Below, piece by piece: positions 9,617-17,132 of a stretch of 64,000 nucleotides of DNA (the first letter of the stretch is position 1; each line of letters begins with the position of its first letter). The notes under the pieces are model-generated. The model did not search any database. It saw only the letters and a program-made list of their open reading frames with translations, and was not told the DNA's origin. A program made the translations under genes and the position numbers. The stretch comes from Streptomyces sp. NBC_00102. GTDB taxonomy: Bacteria > Actinomycetota > Actinomycetes > Streptomycetales > Streptomycetaceae. Location: positions 558,001 to 622,000 of the forward strand of contig NZ_JAPEMC010000002.1 in the NCBI RefSeq assembly GCF_026343115.1. Reading direction: 5' to 3'.

Positions 9617-12310
9617 TCAGCGCCCGATCACGGCGGGCGCGCCGCCCTCGTCGGTTCCCCACACGTCCTCGTCCTCTTCCGTCCAGCTCACGCGGGCCCG
9701 GTCGCCGCTCCCGGTGGACCGGCCGTTCTGGCCGGCGCCTCCGGGGCCGGGAGCGAGCGCCCCCGATGCGGCGCCGGTCGTCGCCGTCCGGCCCCGGGCC
9801 ACCACCACGTCCTCGTCCTCGTCCGCGGCTCTGCGGGGCCGTGACCGGCCACGGCCGGCTGCCGCGGGCCCGGCGTCGGTCAGCACGTTGCGGACGCGCT
9901 CCCCGTTGTTGCCGCTGCCACCGCCACCTCCGCCCGATCCCATACCGCCCATACCGCCCATGCCGCCCATGCCCGGGAAGAGCGGGCTGCCCGCCCCGTC
10001 GGCCGCCGAGCCCGCCTCACCGGTCGCCGCGGCCGGGAGAGCGTCGCCGGGAGCGCGCAGCGCCCCGCCCGACAGCAGTTCCGCCGAAGTGGCGTCGTCG
10101 TAGTCGGCGTAGCCGGCGTCGCCGTACCCGCCGTCGCCGTACCCGCCGCCGAGGAGGGATGAGCCGCCGGTCAGCGCGAGGCCGTCACCGAGACCGGTGT
10201 TCGTGGCGAGGCCCGAGGTCAGGCCGTCCAGGTCCAGGCTGCTGGTGCTCGTCGTCGGTGTCAGGGAGTGGTTGGCGAGATCGAGGTCGCTCAGGGAGTC
10301 GCCGAGCCCCCTGCCGATGTTCCCGGTGGTGACGTTGCCGTCGGGGTCGCGGGTGGTCAGCGCCCCGGTCTCCGGGTCGATCGTGGTGGTCGTGCCGTCG
10401 GGGAACTTGGTGGTGAGGGTGCCGTCGGGGTTGAGCGTCGTCGTGCTGCCGTCGGGGTTGACGTGGCCGCCGGGGATGGTCAGGTCGCCCGTGGTCACCT
10501 TTCCGTCGGGAGACGTCGTCGTGACGATCCCCGTCTCCGGGTCGAGGAGCTGGGTGGTGCCGTCCGGGTACTTGGTCGTGAGGGTGCCGTCCGGGTTGAG
10601 CGTGGTGGTGCTGCCGTCGGGGTTGGTGAGCGTCGTCCCCTGCGTCTTGTCGTTGCCGTCGTCGCTCCCGTTCAGCAGGTTGCCGAGACCGGCACCCAGG
10701 CTGGAAGTGACGCCACCGGAGTCGGTGAGGCCGTCACCCAGGCCGTCACCGAGTCCGTCGCCCAGGCCGTTCAGGCTGTCACCGAGTCCGTCGCCCAGCC
10801 CGTCACCGAGCCCGTCGAGGCTGTCACCGAGCCCGTCGCCGAGGTTGCTGAAGCTGTCCCCGAGGCCGTCCCCGAGGTTGTCGAGACTGTCGCCGAGCCC
10901 GTCACCGAGGTTGTCGAAGTTGTCGCCGAGCCCGTCACTCAGGTTGTTCAGGCCGTCGCCCAGGTTGTTCCCGAGGTTGTTCAGGCCGTCGCCGAGGCCG
11001 TTGCCCAGATCGTTGAGGTTGTTGCCGAGGTTGTTCAGCGCGTTGTTGTACTCCTCCTGCTGCCGGTTCGCCTCGTCCTCGGCGATCTGGCGCTTGTCGT
11101 CCTCGTACGTCTCCGTCAGTGAGGAGGTGTCCTTGGTGCGGATCTCGCTGAAGGCGTCGGACACGTCGCTCCACGCCGTCTTGAGCGTGGTGAGCGAGGT
11201 CTTCGCCTTTTCGACCAGGACGTCCTCGACGTGCTTGTTCCACCGGGTCACGGCCTCTTCGCCGATCTTCACCCAGGTAGCCATGTCGTGGAGGTTGCCC
11301 CAGGGGGAGTGCTGCACGAACCCGGCGTCGGTGTTGTAGTCCTTCGCCGCACCGTTGGACGTCACACGGGTGTGTTTGATCTGGTGCTCCAGCACCCATA
11401 CGGAGACCTCCTGGAGGACCTCCATCAGGATCCTGTGCGCGTCGTGCCGGCCTCCGGCCGCCCAGGTGTCCCAGGCGTCGCTGAGCGCCTTGGCCTCCGT
11501 CATGAGAGCCGTCTGGGCGGTCGCCAGCGCCCGGCTGAGCTTCGACCGCGGCACATGACCGCCGAGCATGGCCGCCGCGGTGCCGGTGGCGTCGGCGGTG
11601 AGCTGGTCGACGTAACTGTCGTAGTTCTTGTGCAGCTGATGGATCAACTGCCAGAACAGGCCCGCCGCCTGGCCGTGCCAGGCCGCGTTCTCCTCCCCGA
11701 GGGAGTTCTCCCACTGCTCCAGGGTCGCCGCATGGTCTTCGAAGAACTTCAGAGTCCGGTCGTAGGCCTGCGCCGTGCGGTCGAAGGAGGTGGCATCGAC
11801 GGCCTCGGTGTCCTGGACGCTCAGACCGCTGAACTCGAAGCCCCGGGTGGTGTGGTCGGCGCGCAGTCTGTCGATCGCCGCCTTCGACCCGCTCTGGTAC
11901 TGCTGGAGCAGACTCAGGTCCCACTCGTTGCCCAGTACGCCGGTGAACTTTCCGGCGCTCCAGATCTCGCCCGCCTCCAGCAGCCGCCCCGTCCCGTCGG
12001 TGGTGGGGATGCCGATGAACACGATGGTCGCCTGATACAGGGTGCCGCCGTCGTGCTTGCCGTCGCCGCCCGCCTCGACGAACGCCAGGTCGTAGTCCTC
12101 ACCGTGCTGGGTGTGCCAGCCCACCAGGGCGGTGAAGTTCTGGGCGGTCAGCTCGGTCGACGCCAGGACCTCGAATCCCAGCCGCATCAGCGGTACGCCC
12201 TCGCTGCTCTTGAGGGTGTCGAACAGCTTCTTGCGGCTGGGGACGTTGTACCCGGTGTAGAGGGTGACCGCCTGACCCCAGTAGTCGCCGGGATCGGAGG
12301 TGACTGGCAT
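9617..12310 (-). CDS. AAWKG-type T7SS protein with two repeat blocks, probable substrate
   Basis: An 897-residue protein starting at MPVTSDPGDYWGQ; sequence upstream of this ATG in the same frame overlaps the neighbouring gene and looks non-coding. Residues about 1-500 form a helical domain with an NAAWHGQAAGLFWQ segment typical of what I recall as the Streptomyces AAWKG family. A block of LGDGL/NNLGDSL repeats follows, then two copies of a PDGT-type beta repeat (for example NPDGTLTTK), then a Gly-rich, disordered acidic tail. Lacking a Sec signal and lying in the esx operon, it is most likely exported by T7SS or structural at the cell surface. The family name is from memory and should be confirmed by profile search. 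Confidence 0.75.
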   Translation of the reverse strand: MPVTSDPGDYWGQAVTLYTGYNVPSRKKLFDTLKSSEGVPLMRLGFEVLASTELTAQNFTALVGWHTQHGEDYDLAFVEAGGDGKHDGGTLYQATIVFIGIPTTDGTGRLLEAGEIWSAGKFTGVLGNEWDLSLLQQYQSGSKAAIDRLRADHTTRGFEFSGLSVQDTEAVDATSFDRTAQAYDRTLKFFEDHAATLEQWENSLGEENAAWHGQAAGLFWQLIHQLHKNYDSYVDQLTADATGTAAAMLGGHVPRSKLSRALATAQTALMTEAKALSDAWDTWAAGGRHDAHRILMEVLQEVSVWVLEHQIKHTRVTSNGAAKDYNTDAGFVQHSPWGNLHDMATWVKIGEEAVTRWNKHVEDVLVEKAKTSLTTLKTAWSDVSDAFSEIRTKDTSSLTETYEDDKRQIAEDEANRQQEEYNNALNNLGNNLNDLGNGLGDGLNNLGNNLGDGLNNLSDGLGDNFDNLGDGLGDSLDNLGDGLGDSFSNLGDGLGDSLDGLGDGLGDGLGDSLNGLGDGLGDGLGDGLTDSGGVTSSLGAGLGNLLNGSDDGNDKTQGTTLTNPDGSTTTLNPDGTLTTKYPDGTTQLLDPETGIVTTTSPDGKVTTGDLTIPGGHVNPDGSTTTLNPDGTLTTKFPDGTTTTIDPETGALTTRDPDGNVTTGNIGRGLGDSLSDLDLANHSLTPTTSTSSLDLDGLTSGLATNTGLGDGLALTGGSSLLGGGYGDGGYGDAGYADYDDATSAELLSGGALRAPGDALPAAATGEAGSAADGAGSPLFPGMGGMGGMGGMGSGGGGGGSGNNGERVRNVLTDAGPAAAGRGRSRPRRAADEDEDVVVARGRTATTGAASGALAPGPGGAGQNGRSTGSGDRARVSWTEEDEDVWGTDEGGAPAVIGR
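10339..10640 (-). repeat. Two-copy PDGT beta-repeat block within the AAWKG-type gene
   Basis: Two near-identical stretches of about 45 residues each contain successive turns of PDGSTTT, NPDGTLTTK, FPDGTTTT and DPETGALTT type. The spacing suggests a beta-roll or stalk. The DNA copies are very similar, so recombination could change the copy number. Confidence 0.75.
10722..11040 (-). repeat. LGDGL/NNLGDSL repeat tract within the AAWKG-type gene
   Basis: About 100 residues are built from repeated four- to eleven-residue units such as LGDGL, NLGDSLD and NNLGDGLN. Leu and Gly recur at regular intervals, as in pentapeptide-like solenoids or elongated amphipathic stalks. The DNA consists of alternating CCGAGCCCGTC and CCGAGGTTGTC blocks. 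There are no unique spacers, so it is a coding repeat and not a CRISPR array. Confidence 0.85.
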
Positions 12311-12377
12311 GACGGGACTCCGCTGGGTGGAGGAGGAGGGACACGGAAAACGACGAGGTGCCGGGGGAGGCTGAGGG

Positions 12378-12818
12378 TCAGTCGTCGGTGTCGGGCCCTT
12401 CGAGGTCTTCGTCGACCCCGGACCAGACGTCCAGGAACTTCTCCCCGTTGATGCTCTCCAGGGAGGCGCCCTGGGTGTTGAGCAGCGTGGTGATGGTGGT
12501 GTCCAGGCTGTCGTCGATGTCGCCGAAGAGAACACCCTGGTCGCCGAGGACGTCGTCGATCGACTTCGCCGACTTGAGCGCGACGTCGATCAGCGTCTTG
12601 CCGTAGACCGTGTCGTCAGCCGTCATCAGGCCGATGCCGAGCACCGGGTTCTCCCCGATGTACTGCGCGGGGGTCGTGCCCCTGACGATGCTGTGCAGCG
12701 CGAGGACGCCGTTCGGATCGTCCTTCACGATGCCTTTCAGGTCGGTGATGAACGTGGCGAGATCGTGATCACGGAACTGCTTGAGTTTCTGTCCGTTCAG
12801 ATGGGTCAGGTCCGCCAT
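12378..12818 (-). CDS. T7SS-operon protein of unknown function, 146 aa
   Basis: The gene encodes 146 residues from MADLTHLNGQKLKQF to an acidic tail ending GPDTDD. There is no signal peptide or membrane segment, and the composition is mostly helical. It lies between the WXG100-type gene (155 bp upstream, after a hairpin) and the AAWKG-type gene (67 bp downstream), so it is probably part of the same operon. I believe homologues are annotated only as T7SS-associated. A cytosolic chaperone or regulator for the large downstream substrate is a reasonable inference, but no motif proves it. An upstream extension of this frame overlaps esx genes and is rejected. Confidence 0.65.
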   Translation of the reverse strand: MADLTHLNGQKLKQFRDHDLATFITDLKGIVKDDPNGVLALHSIVRGTTPAQYIGENPVLGIGLMTADDTVYGKTLIDVALKSAKSIDDVLGDQGVLFGDIDDSLDTTITTLLNTQGASLESINGEKFLDVWSGVDEDLEGPDTDD

Positions 12819-12902
12819 GGCGTGGTCCTCGTGGGTGCTCGGTCGGCGAGAGGGCAGGGGTCGAGAGGGGGAGGCCGGGCGAGGGAGAGCGGAGAGGTGC
12901 GG

Positions 12903-12943
12903 GAACCGGACGGCGATCGCGCTGGTGACCATCCGTCCGGTTC
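12903..12943 (-). terminator. Inverted repeat after the esx pair, possible attenuator
   Basis: GAACCGGACGG and CCGTCCGGTTC form an 11-bp perfect stem with a 19-nt loop, 31 bp past the stop codon of the second WXG100-type gene and before the 146-aa gene. No T-run follows, as is usual in Streptomyces. It could partly terminate transcription so that the two small Esx proteins are made in excess over downstream genes, or stabilise the esx mRNA 3' end. Confidence 0.5.
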
Positions 12944-12973
12944 GGCCGGGTACCGCACCGCGACCGTCCGCCG

Positions 12974-13297
12974 TCAGCGGCTGACGCGTACCTCGGACCA
13001 CATCTGGGACAGCGAGTTCTCGCTGTAGCGGTAGTTGTCGGAGATGTCCGTCAGCAGGCTGGAGTGCGAGGTCAGCAGTGTCTCCATGTTCTTCACCGCC
13101 TGGTCCCAGGCCGCCTGCTTCTGGCGGTACATGTTGGCGTCGTCGCCGTACCAGGACTTGATCAGCTCGTTCAGCTCCGCTTCCAGCGACGCGAGCGTGT
13201 TCGCTATCGCCTTGGTCTGCTGGACCATGTCGTCGGCGGCGTTGTTCATGTGGTTGTAGTCGACATAGATGTAGCCGTCGGTCAAGTTGTCGGGCAT
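12974..13297 (-). CDS. esxA: WXG100-family secreted protein (EsxA-like)
   Basis: This 107-residue protein has the WXG100 hallmarks: two long helices separated by the turn W49-Y50-G51, and a C-terminal Y89xxxE93 motif matching the YxxxD/E T7SS export signal. It follows the other esx gene by 60 bp and would pair with it as the co-secreted heterodimer recognised by EccC. It is the second gene after a predicted promoter and is followed by a stem-loop. Which partner corresponds to mycobacterial EsxA or EsxB is uncertain; here the YxxxE motif is in this protein, so the A/B label may be reversed. Confidence 0.85.
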   Translation of the reverse strand: MPDNLTDGYIYVDYNHMNNAADDMVQQTKAIANTLASLEAELNELIKSWYGDDANMYRQKQAAWDQAVKNMETLLTSHSSLLTDISDNYRYSENSLSQMWSEVRVSR

Positions 13298-13357
13298 GGG
13301 AGCCTCCTGATCGGTGGGAAGTGCGCGGTGGGGTCCGGACTCCGGGAAGCGGCCTGC

Positions 13358-13696
13358 TCAGCCTGCGAGTTGGTCGTACGCGGCCTGCGACTGGTTGTAG
13401 GCCGAGTTGATCGCCTCGTTCGAGGAACCCTGGGTCTTGCCGTGCTGGACGAGGCTCTGGTTCAGCTTGTCGACCATGTCCTCGAGGCCGCGCAGGATGC
13501 CGTTGCACTGATCGTCCCACTGCTTGAGTAGGGCGCCGAACTGGCCTCCGTCGCTGCCCTGGTAGCCCGAAGACAGGCCCGCACGGGTGTTGTCCACGTC
13601 CTGCCGGGACTTGAGGATGCCGCTGAAGGCGCTCTCCAGGGCCTGGATCCCGTTACGGGTCGCCTGCTCGTTCGACTGCTGTCCGGTCCCTGCCAT
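13358..13696 (-). CDS. esxB: WXG100-family protein (EsxB-like partner)
   Basis: A 112-residue helical-hairpin protein whose central turn is SSGYQGSDGGQF, with Tyr45-x-Gly47 replacing the usual Trp-x-Gly. It is the first gene of the esx pair, just downstream of eccB, and has its own candidate promoter. The C-terminus is rich in Tyr, Asn and Gln (YNQSQAAYDQLAG) but I do not see an exact YxxxD/E. I infer that it forms the heterodimer with the adjacent WXG100 protein. The Esx family is secure; the A/B name is tentative. Confidence 0.82.
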   Translation of the reverse strand: MAGTGQQSNEQATRNGIQALESAFSGILKSRQDVDNTRAGLSSGYQGSDGGQFGALLKQWDDQCNGILRGLEDMVDKLNQSLVQHGKTQGSSNEAINSAYNQSQAAYDQLAG

Positions 13697-13740
13697 GGGT
13701 CCGCCTTTCGATGGGGGTTGATACGACTGCGGCGCCGGTG

Positions 13741-13770
13741 AGCCTAAGTGCGCCCGAGAACAGGGTGCAA
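13741..13770 (-). promoter_or_regulatory. Candidate promoter of the esx pair
   Basis: On the minus strand TTGCAC (13770-13765) is followed after 18 bp by TAGGCT (13746-13741), close to the housekeeping -35/-10 consensus. It lies 45 bp upstream of the first esx ATG, in the 112-bp gap after eccB. This would let the Esx proteins be made independently of eccD-eccB. Confidence 0.45.
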
Positions 13771-13808
13771 CGCGGCACGATCGGTGTCGCGCATGATTTG
13801 GCGAATCG

Positions 13809-15401
13809 TCAACTATGTTTACTTGGAAGCAACTTGTTGTCGGCGGCGTCGGACGTCCCGACCCGCCCGGCGGGCCCGCCGGGAGAGTCCGCGGAGCCCT
13901 CTGCGCAGGCCCGTGCCGGAGACGCGGGTACCAGCCCGGTCGCCGCCTGCGGACTCAGGTCGGGGCCGGTCGGCAACATCGCCAGCAGCGGGGAGGGCAG
14001 CCCCCGGGCATCGGAATCCGTCCAACCGAGCGCCGTGAGCGCCTCCTTCGAGCCGACCCGGTACTTCACGCCGTCGTCGGCCACGAAATAGGTGGTGGCT
14101 CCGACCGTCCCGCCACCGGCGCCGAGCGCCCGCGCCAGCACACCGTGACCGGGCCGCACGACCACCGCGTCCACCGGCAGGCAGGCGTCCACCACCGCGT
14201 CCTTGCTGCGCTGGGCGACCGGGCCCAGCGCGCCGGTGGGCACCAGCACCGAGCTGATCCGCACACCGTCGCCGCCGGGTTGCACCCGTGCGCACACCGC
14301 GCTGCCGTCGGGCACCCGGGCGGCCCAGGGCGGATTGTCCGGCAGCCCGGCCACCGACGGGTCACGGCCGGTGGTGCCGGGCGCCTGGTGGTCCTTCAGC
14401 AGGTCCGCCCCGATGGGCAGCGCCGTCGGAGAGTCACCGTCGTACGCCTTCGACCGTACGGCGGGATCGCCCAGCAGCAGCGCCACGGCGGTCGAGGTCA
14501 CCGGGGAGAGGCCGGAATCCCCCAACAGGAAGTACTGGGCGCCGGCCTGTTCACCGGAACCCGTCGCCGAATCACCGGGCACCGTCACCCGGAATACCTG
14601 GCCGATTCTGGTCGCCGTACCGTCGAGGGAAGGGCCCTTCGACCCCAGCCCCTCCACCGACGGCGGCGCCAGGGCCGGGCCGGGCACGAACGAGTCCAGG
14701 AACGCGGCCGACACCGGGCGGGGCGTCACCGAGCTGTAGCCCAGCGACAGCAGTGCGCCGGACCTGGTGTCGAGCGGCAGCCGACTGCCCTGCCAGATCA
14801 GGTAGTTCCTCTTGTCGGGACCGCTCACCAACACCGCCTTGTCGGCCCCCAGCGCGGTCGAGCCCAGGGGGGCGCCCGCCGCCACCGCGGTCACCGCCCG
14901 CGTTTTCCTTCCCTCGCTCCCGGCGGCGCCGTCCGTCGCCGTCGCCGAACAGACCGCCCACGCGCCCGAATCCAGGTCGCCCGACGAGGGCACCCCGTCC
15001 GGCGCTCCCGGGATGCCGACCGCGGCACCCACCGGAGTGTCCCGCAGCGAGGCCGCCCCCACGTCCGTCGTCTCCAGGTCCGCACCGCCGATGAGCAGCG
15101 CGGAGGAGTAGTTGCGTACCGGGCGCAGCCGGCCGTCGAGGTAGAGGTAGCGGGCCCCGGTGTCACGGTTGACGATCAGGTTCTTGCCGCTGCGCCACGA
15201 GTCGTTGCCGCCCGGCGAGATCAGCCCGAACACCACCGCCCCCGCGGCGATCAGCACCCCGATCAGCATGCCGATGCCCGCCCCGCGGGTGGTGCGCCCC
15301 AGCGGGCTCTCGGGGGCGTCCGGGTCGGCGAGCAGCATGCCTGAGGTGAGGCGGCCCATGACGAAGGCGTGTGCCTGCACCTGGTCGCGCTTGGATTGCA
15401 T
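13809..15401 (-). CDS. eccB: T7SS core membrane component EccB
   Basis: A 530-residue protein beginning MQSKRDQVQAHAFVMGRL, the conserved EccB opening in which a short cytosolic helix precedes one membrane segment (about residues 40-62, GIGMLIGVLIAAGAVVFGL). The remaining ~460 residues are extracytoplasmic and form the Gly/Ala/Asp-rich repeat region typical of EccB. EccB is part of the inner-membrane T7SS complex with EccC and EccD. The gene follows eccD after 92 bp on the same strand and precedes the esx pair. Length matches the family. Confidence 0.93.
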   Translation of the reverse strand: MQSKRDQVQAHAFVMGRLTSGMLLADPDAPESPLGRTTRGAGIGMLIGVLIAAGAVVFGLISPGGNDSWRSGKNLIVNRDTGARYLYLDGRLRPVRNYSSALLIGGADLETTDVGAASLRDTPVGAAVGIPGAPDGVPSSGDLDSGAWAVCSATATDGAAGSEGRKTRAVTAVAAGAPLGSTALGADKAVLVSGPDKRNYLIWQGSRLPLDTRSGALLSLGYSSVTPRPVSAAFLDSFVPGPALAPPSVEGLGSKGPSLDGTATRIGQVFRVTVPGDSATGSGEQAGAQYFLLGDSGLSPVTSTAVALLLGDPAVRSKAYDGDSPTALPIGADLLKDHQAPGTTGRDPSVAGLPDNPPWAARVPDGSAVCARVQPGGDGVRISSVLVPTGALGPVAQRSKDAVVDACLPVDAVVVRPGHGVLARALGAGGGTVGATTYFVADDGVKYRVGSKEALTALGWTDSDARGLPSPLLAMLPTGPDLSPQAATGLVPASPARACAEGSADSPGGPAGRVGTSDAADNKLLPSKHS

Positions 15402-15493
15402 GAACCGCGGTCCTTCCGGTCAGCCGGTCCGCACCGGCTCCCGCGGTACGGGGCCGTTCGCGTCGAAGTGGTCGTTCGTGTCCGTGGCCGCGG

Positions 15494-16894
15494 TCAGCCG
15501 TTGATGGCGCGCAGCGCGGCGAAGACGCCGAGCGCCCACAGCGCCAGCGGCAGCAGGGAGATCGCCAGGAGCGACTGCGCCAGCTCCGCCGCCCTGCCCC
15601 AATAGGGCAGCATGCGCCGGCCGGGTACGGTCCAGGAAGCGACGGCCAGCGCGGCGGCCGACGCCAGCAGCCCGCCCACCACCAGGGGCCGGTCGGCCGC
15701 GGCGGTGTCGGCCGCGAGGGCCAGCACCAGCAGTGTCACGCCCCAGGCGCCGGGCAGGACCAGCGCCAGCCGCTGCCAGACGTTGACCATGCCCCGGCCG
15801 TGCACCAGCAGGAGCACGGCGAGCACCACCGCGGTCAGGACCTCGGGGAGTGCCGGGTTACGGCTCAGCGGCACCAGGCAGCCCGCGCACAGGATGCCGG
15901 AGGCGGCGTAGAGGCCGGTCATCCAGCCGCTCGCCAGTTCCGTGCGGGTCGTCACGTCCGCGCCGCCGTAGGGCTCGATGCCCTCCTGGAGCTGCTGCGG
16001 GTTGGTCGGCAGGGCCGGCATGCGCATCCCGGCCAGCCGGAAGGACAGGGCAGGCACGAAGCCGCCCAGCAGCACGGCCAGCGACGCCACGGCCGCCGCC
16101 GCACCGTCCACACTCAGGTCGAACAGGCTCATCAGGACACCCGCCAGCACCCCGGCCAGCGACACCAGCGCCGAGGCCACGAACAGCGGCGTGCGTACGG
16201 CGGTCAGGGCGAGTGCGAGCACCGCGCCGCCCGCGCAGGCGGCCGCGGCGGCCAGCAGCCGGGCGCCCAGCACCTGGTTGGCCTGGGGGCCCGCGATCTC
16301 ACCGCCCGGCTGCAACCAGCCGGCCAGGGCCAGGAACGGTCCGGCCATGAAGCCGAGCGCGGCGGCGGCAGCCGCGTCGCCCACCGCCCTGCTCGCGGAA
16401 GCGGCCCCGGCCAGCAGCAGCACTCCCGCCACACCGGCGGCGGCCATCCGCGGTCCGGCCGGACCGCCGGGCCAGGCCAGCACCGTCAGTCCCAGCGCCA
16501 GGGCGGCCACCGCCATGCCGAGCAGCAGGCGCCGGCCGGCCGTCACGTCCCAGTTGTGCAGCCGGTCCCGGGTCACCGTCGCCATACCGTCCACCAGGTC
16601 GTCGAGCCGTACTTCCGGCAGCGACTCGGTGTGCGGCCGCAGGTACAGGACCTCGCCGTGCTTGAGGTCCACCGCGGCCAGGGTGCTCTCGTCGTCCAGC
16701 GCGGCGCCGCCGAGGCGTTGCAGCACCCATCCGTCGTGCTCCAGGCCGTTCTCCTCGACCTCCTCGCCCGCGTAGTGCAGGACGGTGGGCAGCAGATCTG
16801 CGACGGGTACGTCGGAGGGCACCGCCAGGTCGATGGTCCTGGCCGGGGCTCTGACGGTGAGGCGGCAGAGGCCCGCAACGGAGGTGTCGGTCAT
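15494..16894 (-). CDS. eccD: T7SS membrane channel component EccD
   Basis: A 466-residue protein: residues about 5-90 form the ubiquitin-like cytosolic domain of EccD (LCRLTVRAPARTIDLAVPSD), followed by about eleven hydrophobic segments from residue ~125 to the end. EccD dimers form the membrane barrel around the T7SS pore. I prefer the ATG at 16894; a GTG four codons upstream (16906) is an alternative, but GGAG lies too close to it. It is divergent from eccC across about 240 bp, and is the first gene of the minus-strand T7SS operon. Confidence 0.92.
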   Translation of the reverse strand: MTDTSVAGLCRLTVRAPARTIDLAVPSDVPVADLLPTVLHYAGEEVEENGLEHDGWVLQRLGGAALDDESTLAAVDLKHGEVLYLRPHTESLPEVRLDDLVDGMATVTRDRLHNWDVTAGRRLLLGMAVAALALGLTVLAWPGGPAGPRMAAAGVAGVLLLAGAASASRAVGDAAAAAALGFMAGPFLALAGWLQPGGEIAGPQANQVLGARLLAAAAACAGGAVLALALTAVRTPLFVASALVSLAGVLAGVLMSLFDLSVDGAAAAVASLAVLLGGFVPALSFRLAGMRMPALPTNPQQLQEGIEPYGGADVTTRTELASGWMTGLYAASGILCAGCLVPLSRNPALPEVLTAVVLAVLLLVHGRGMVNVWQRLALVLPGAWGVTLLVLALAADTAAADRPLVVGGLLASAAALAVASWTVPGRRMLPYWGRAAELAQSLLAISLLPLALWALGVFAALRAING

Positions 16895-16973
16895 CGTGGG
16901 TCTCACGTCTCCATGAGTCGGGCCGGGACGGGCCAGAGGTCGGGTCCCGAACTGGCGCGGTACCGAAGGGGAT

Positions 16974-16991
16974 CAAGCAAGTTCCTGCTTG
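16974..16991. promoter_or_regulatory. Small palindrome between divergent eccD and eccC
   Basis: CAAGCA and TGCTTG flank a 6-nt spacer, 80 bp upstream of eccD and 142 bp upstream of eccC. The position suits a regulator controlling both T7SS arms. I cannot assign a family, and a 6-bp arm can arise by chance. Confidence 0.3.
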
Positions 16992-17132
16992 GACGTACGT
17001 GTCGCCGCCATGCAGACTACTGATGGGCCGTCGAACGGAATTATGGGCCCCTACCGGCGGCTTGTCACAACACCGGGGATTCAGCGACCCGTTGAGCGGC
17101 GCATAACCCCGATCCCCTAAGGAGAAGTTGCG

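Noticed and set aside
10700..11050. Possible CRISPR array
   Set aside because: Repeats are in-frame coding units without unique spacers and no cas genes are present.
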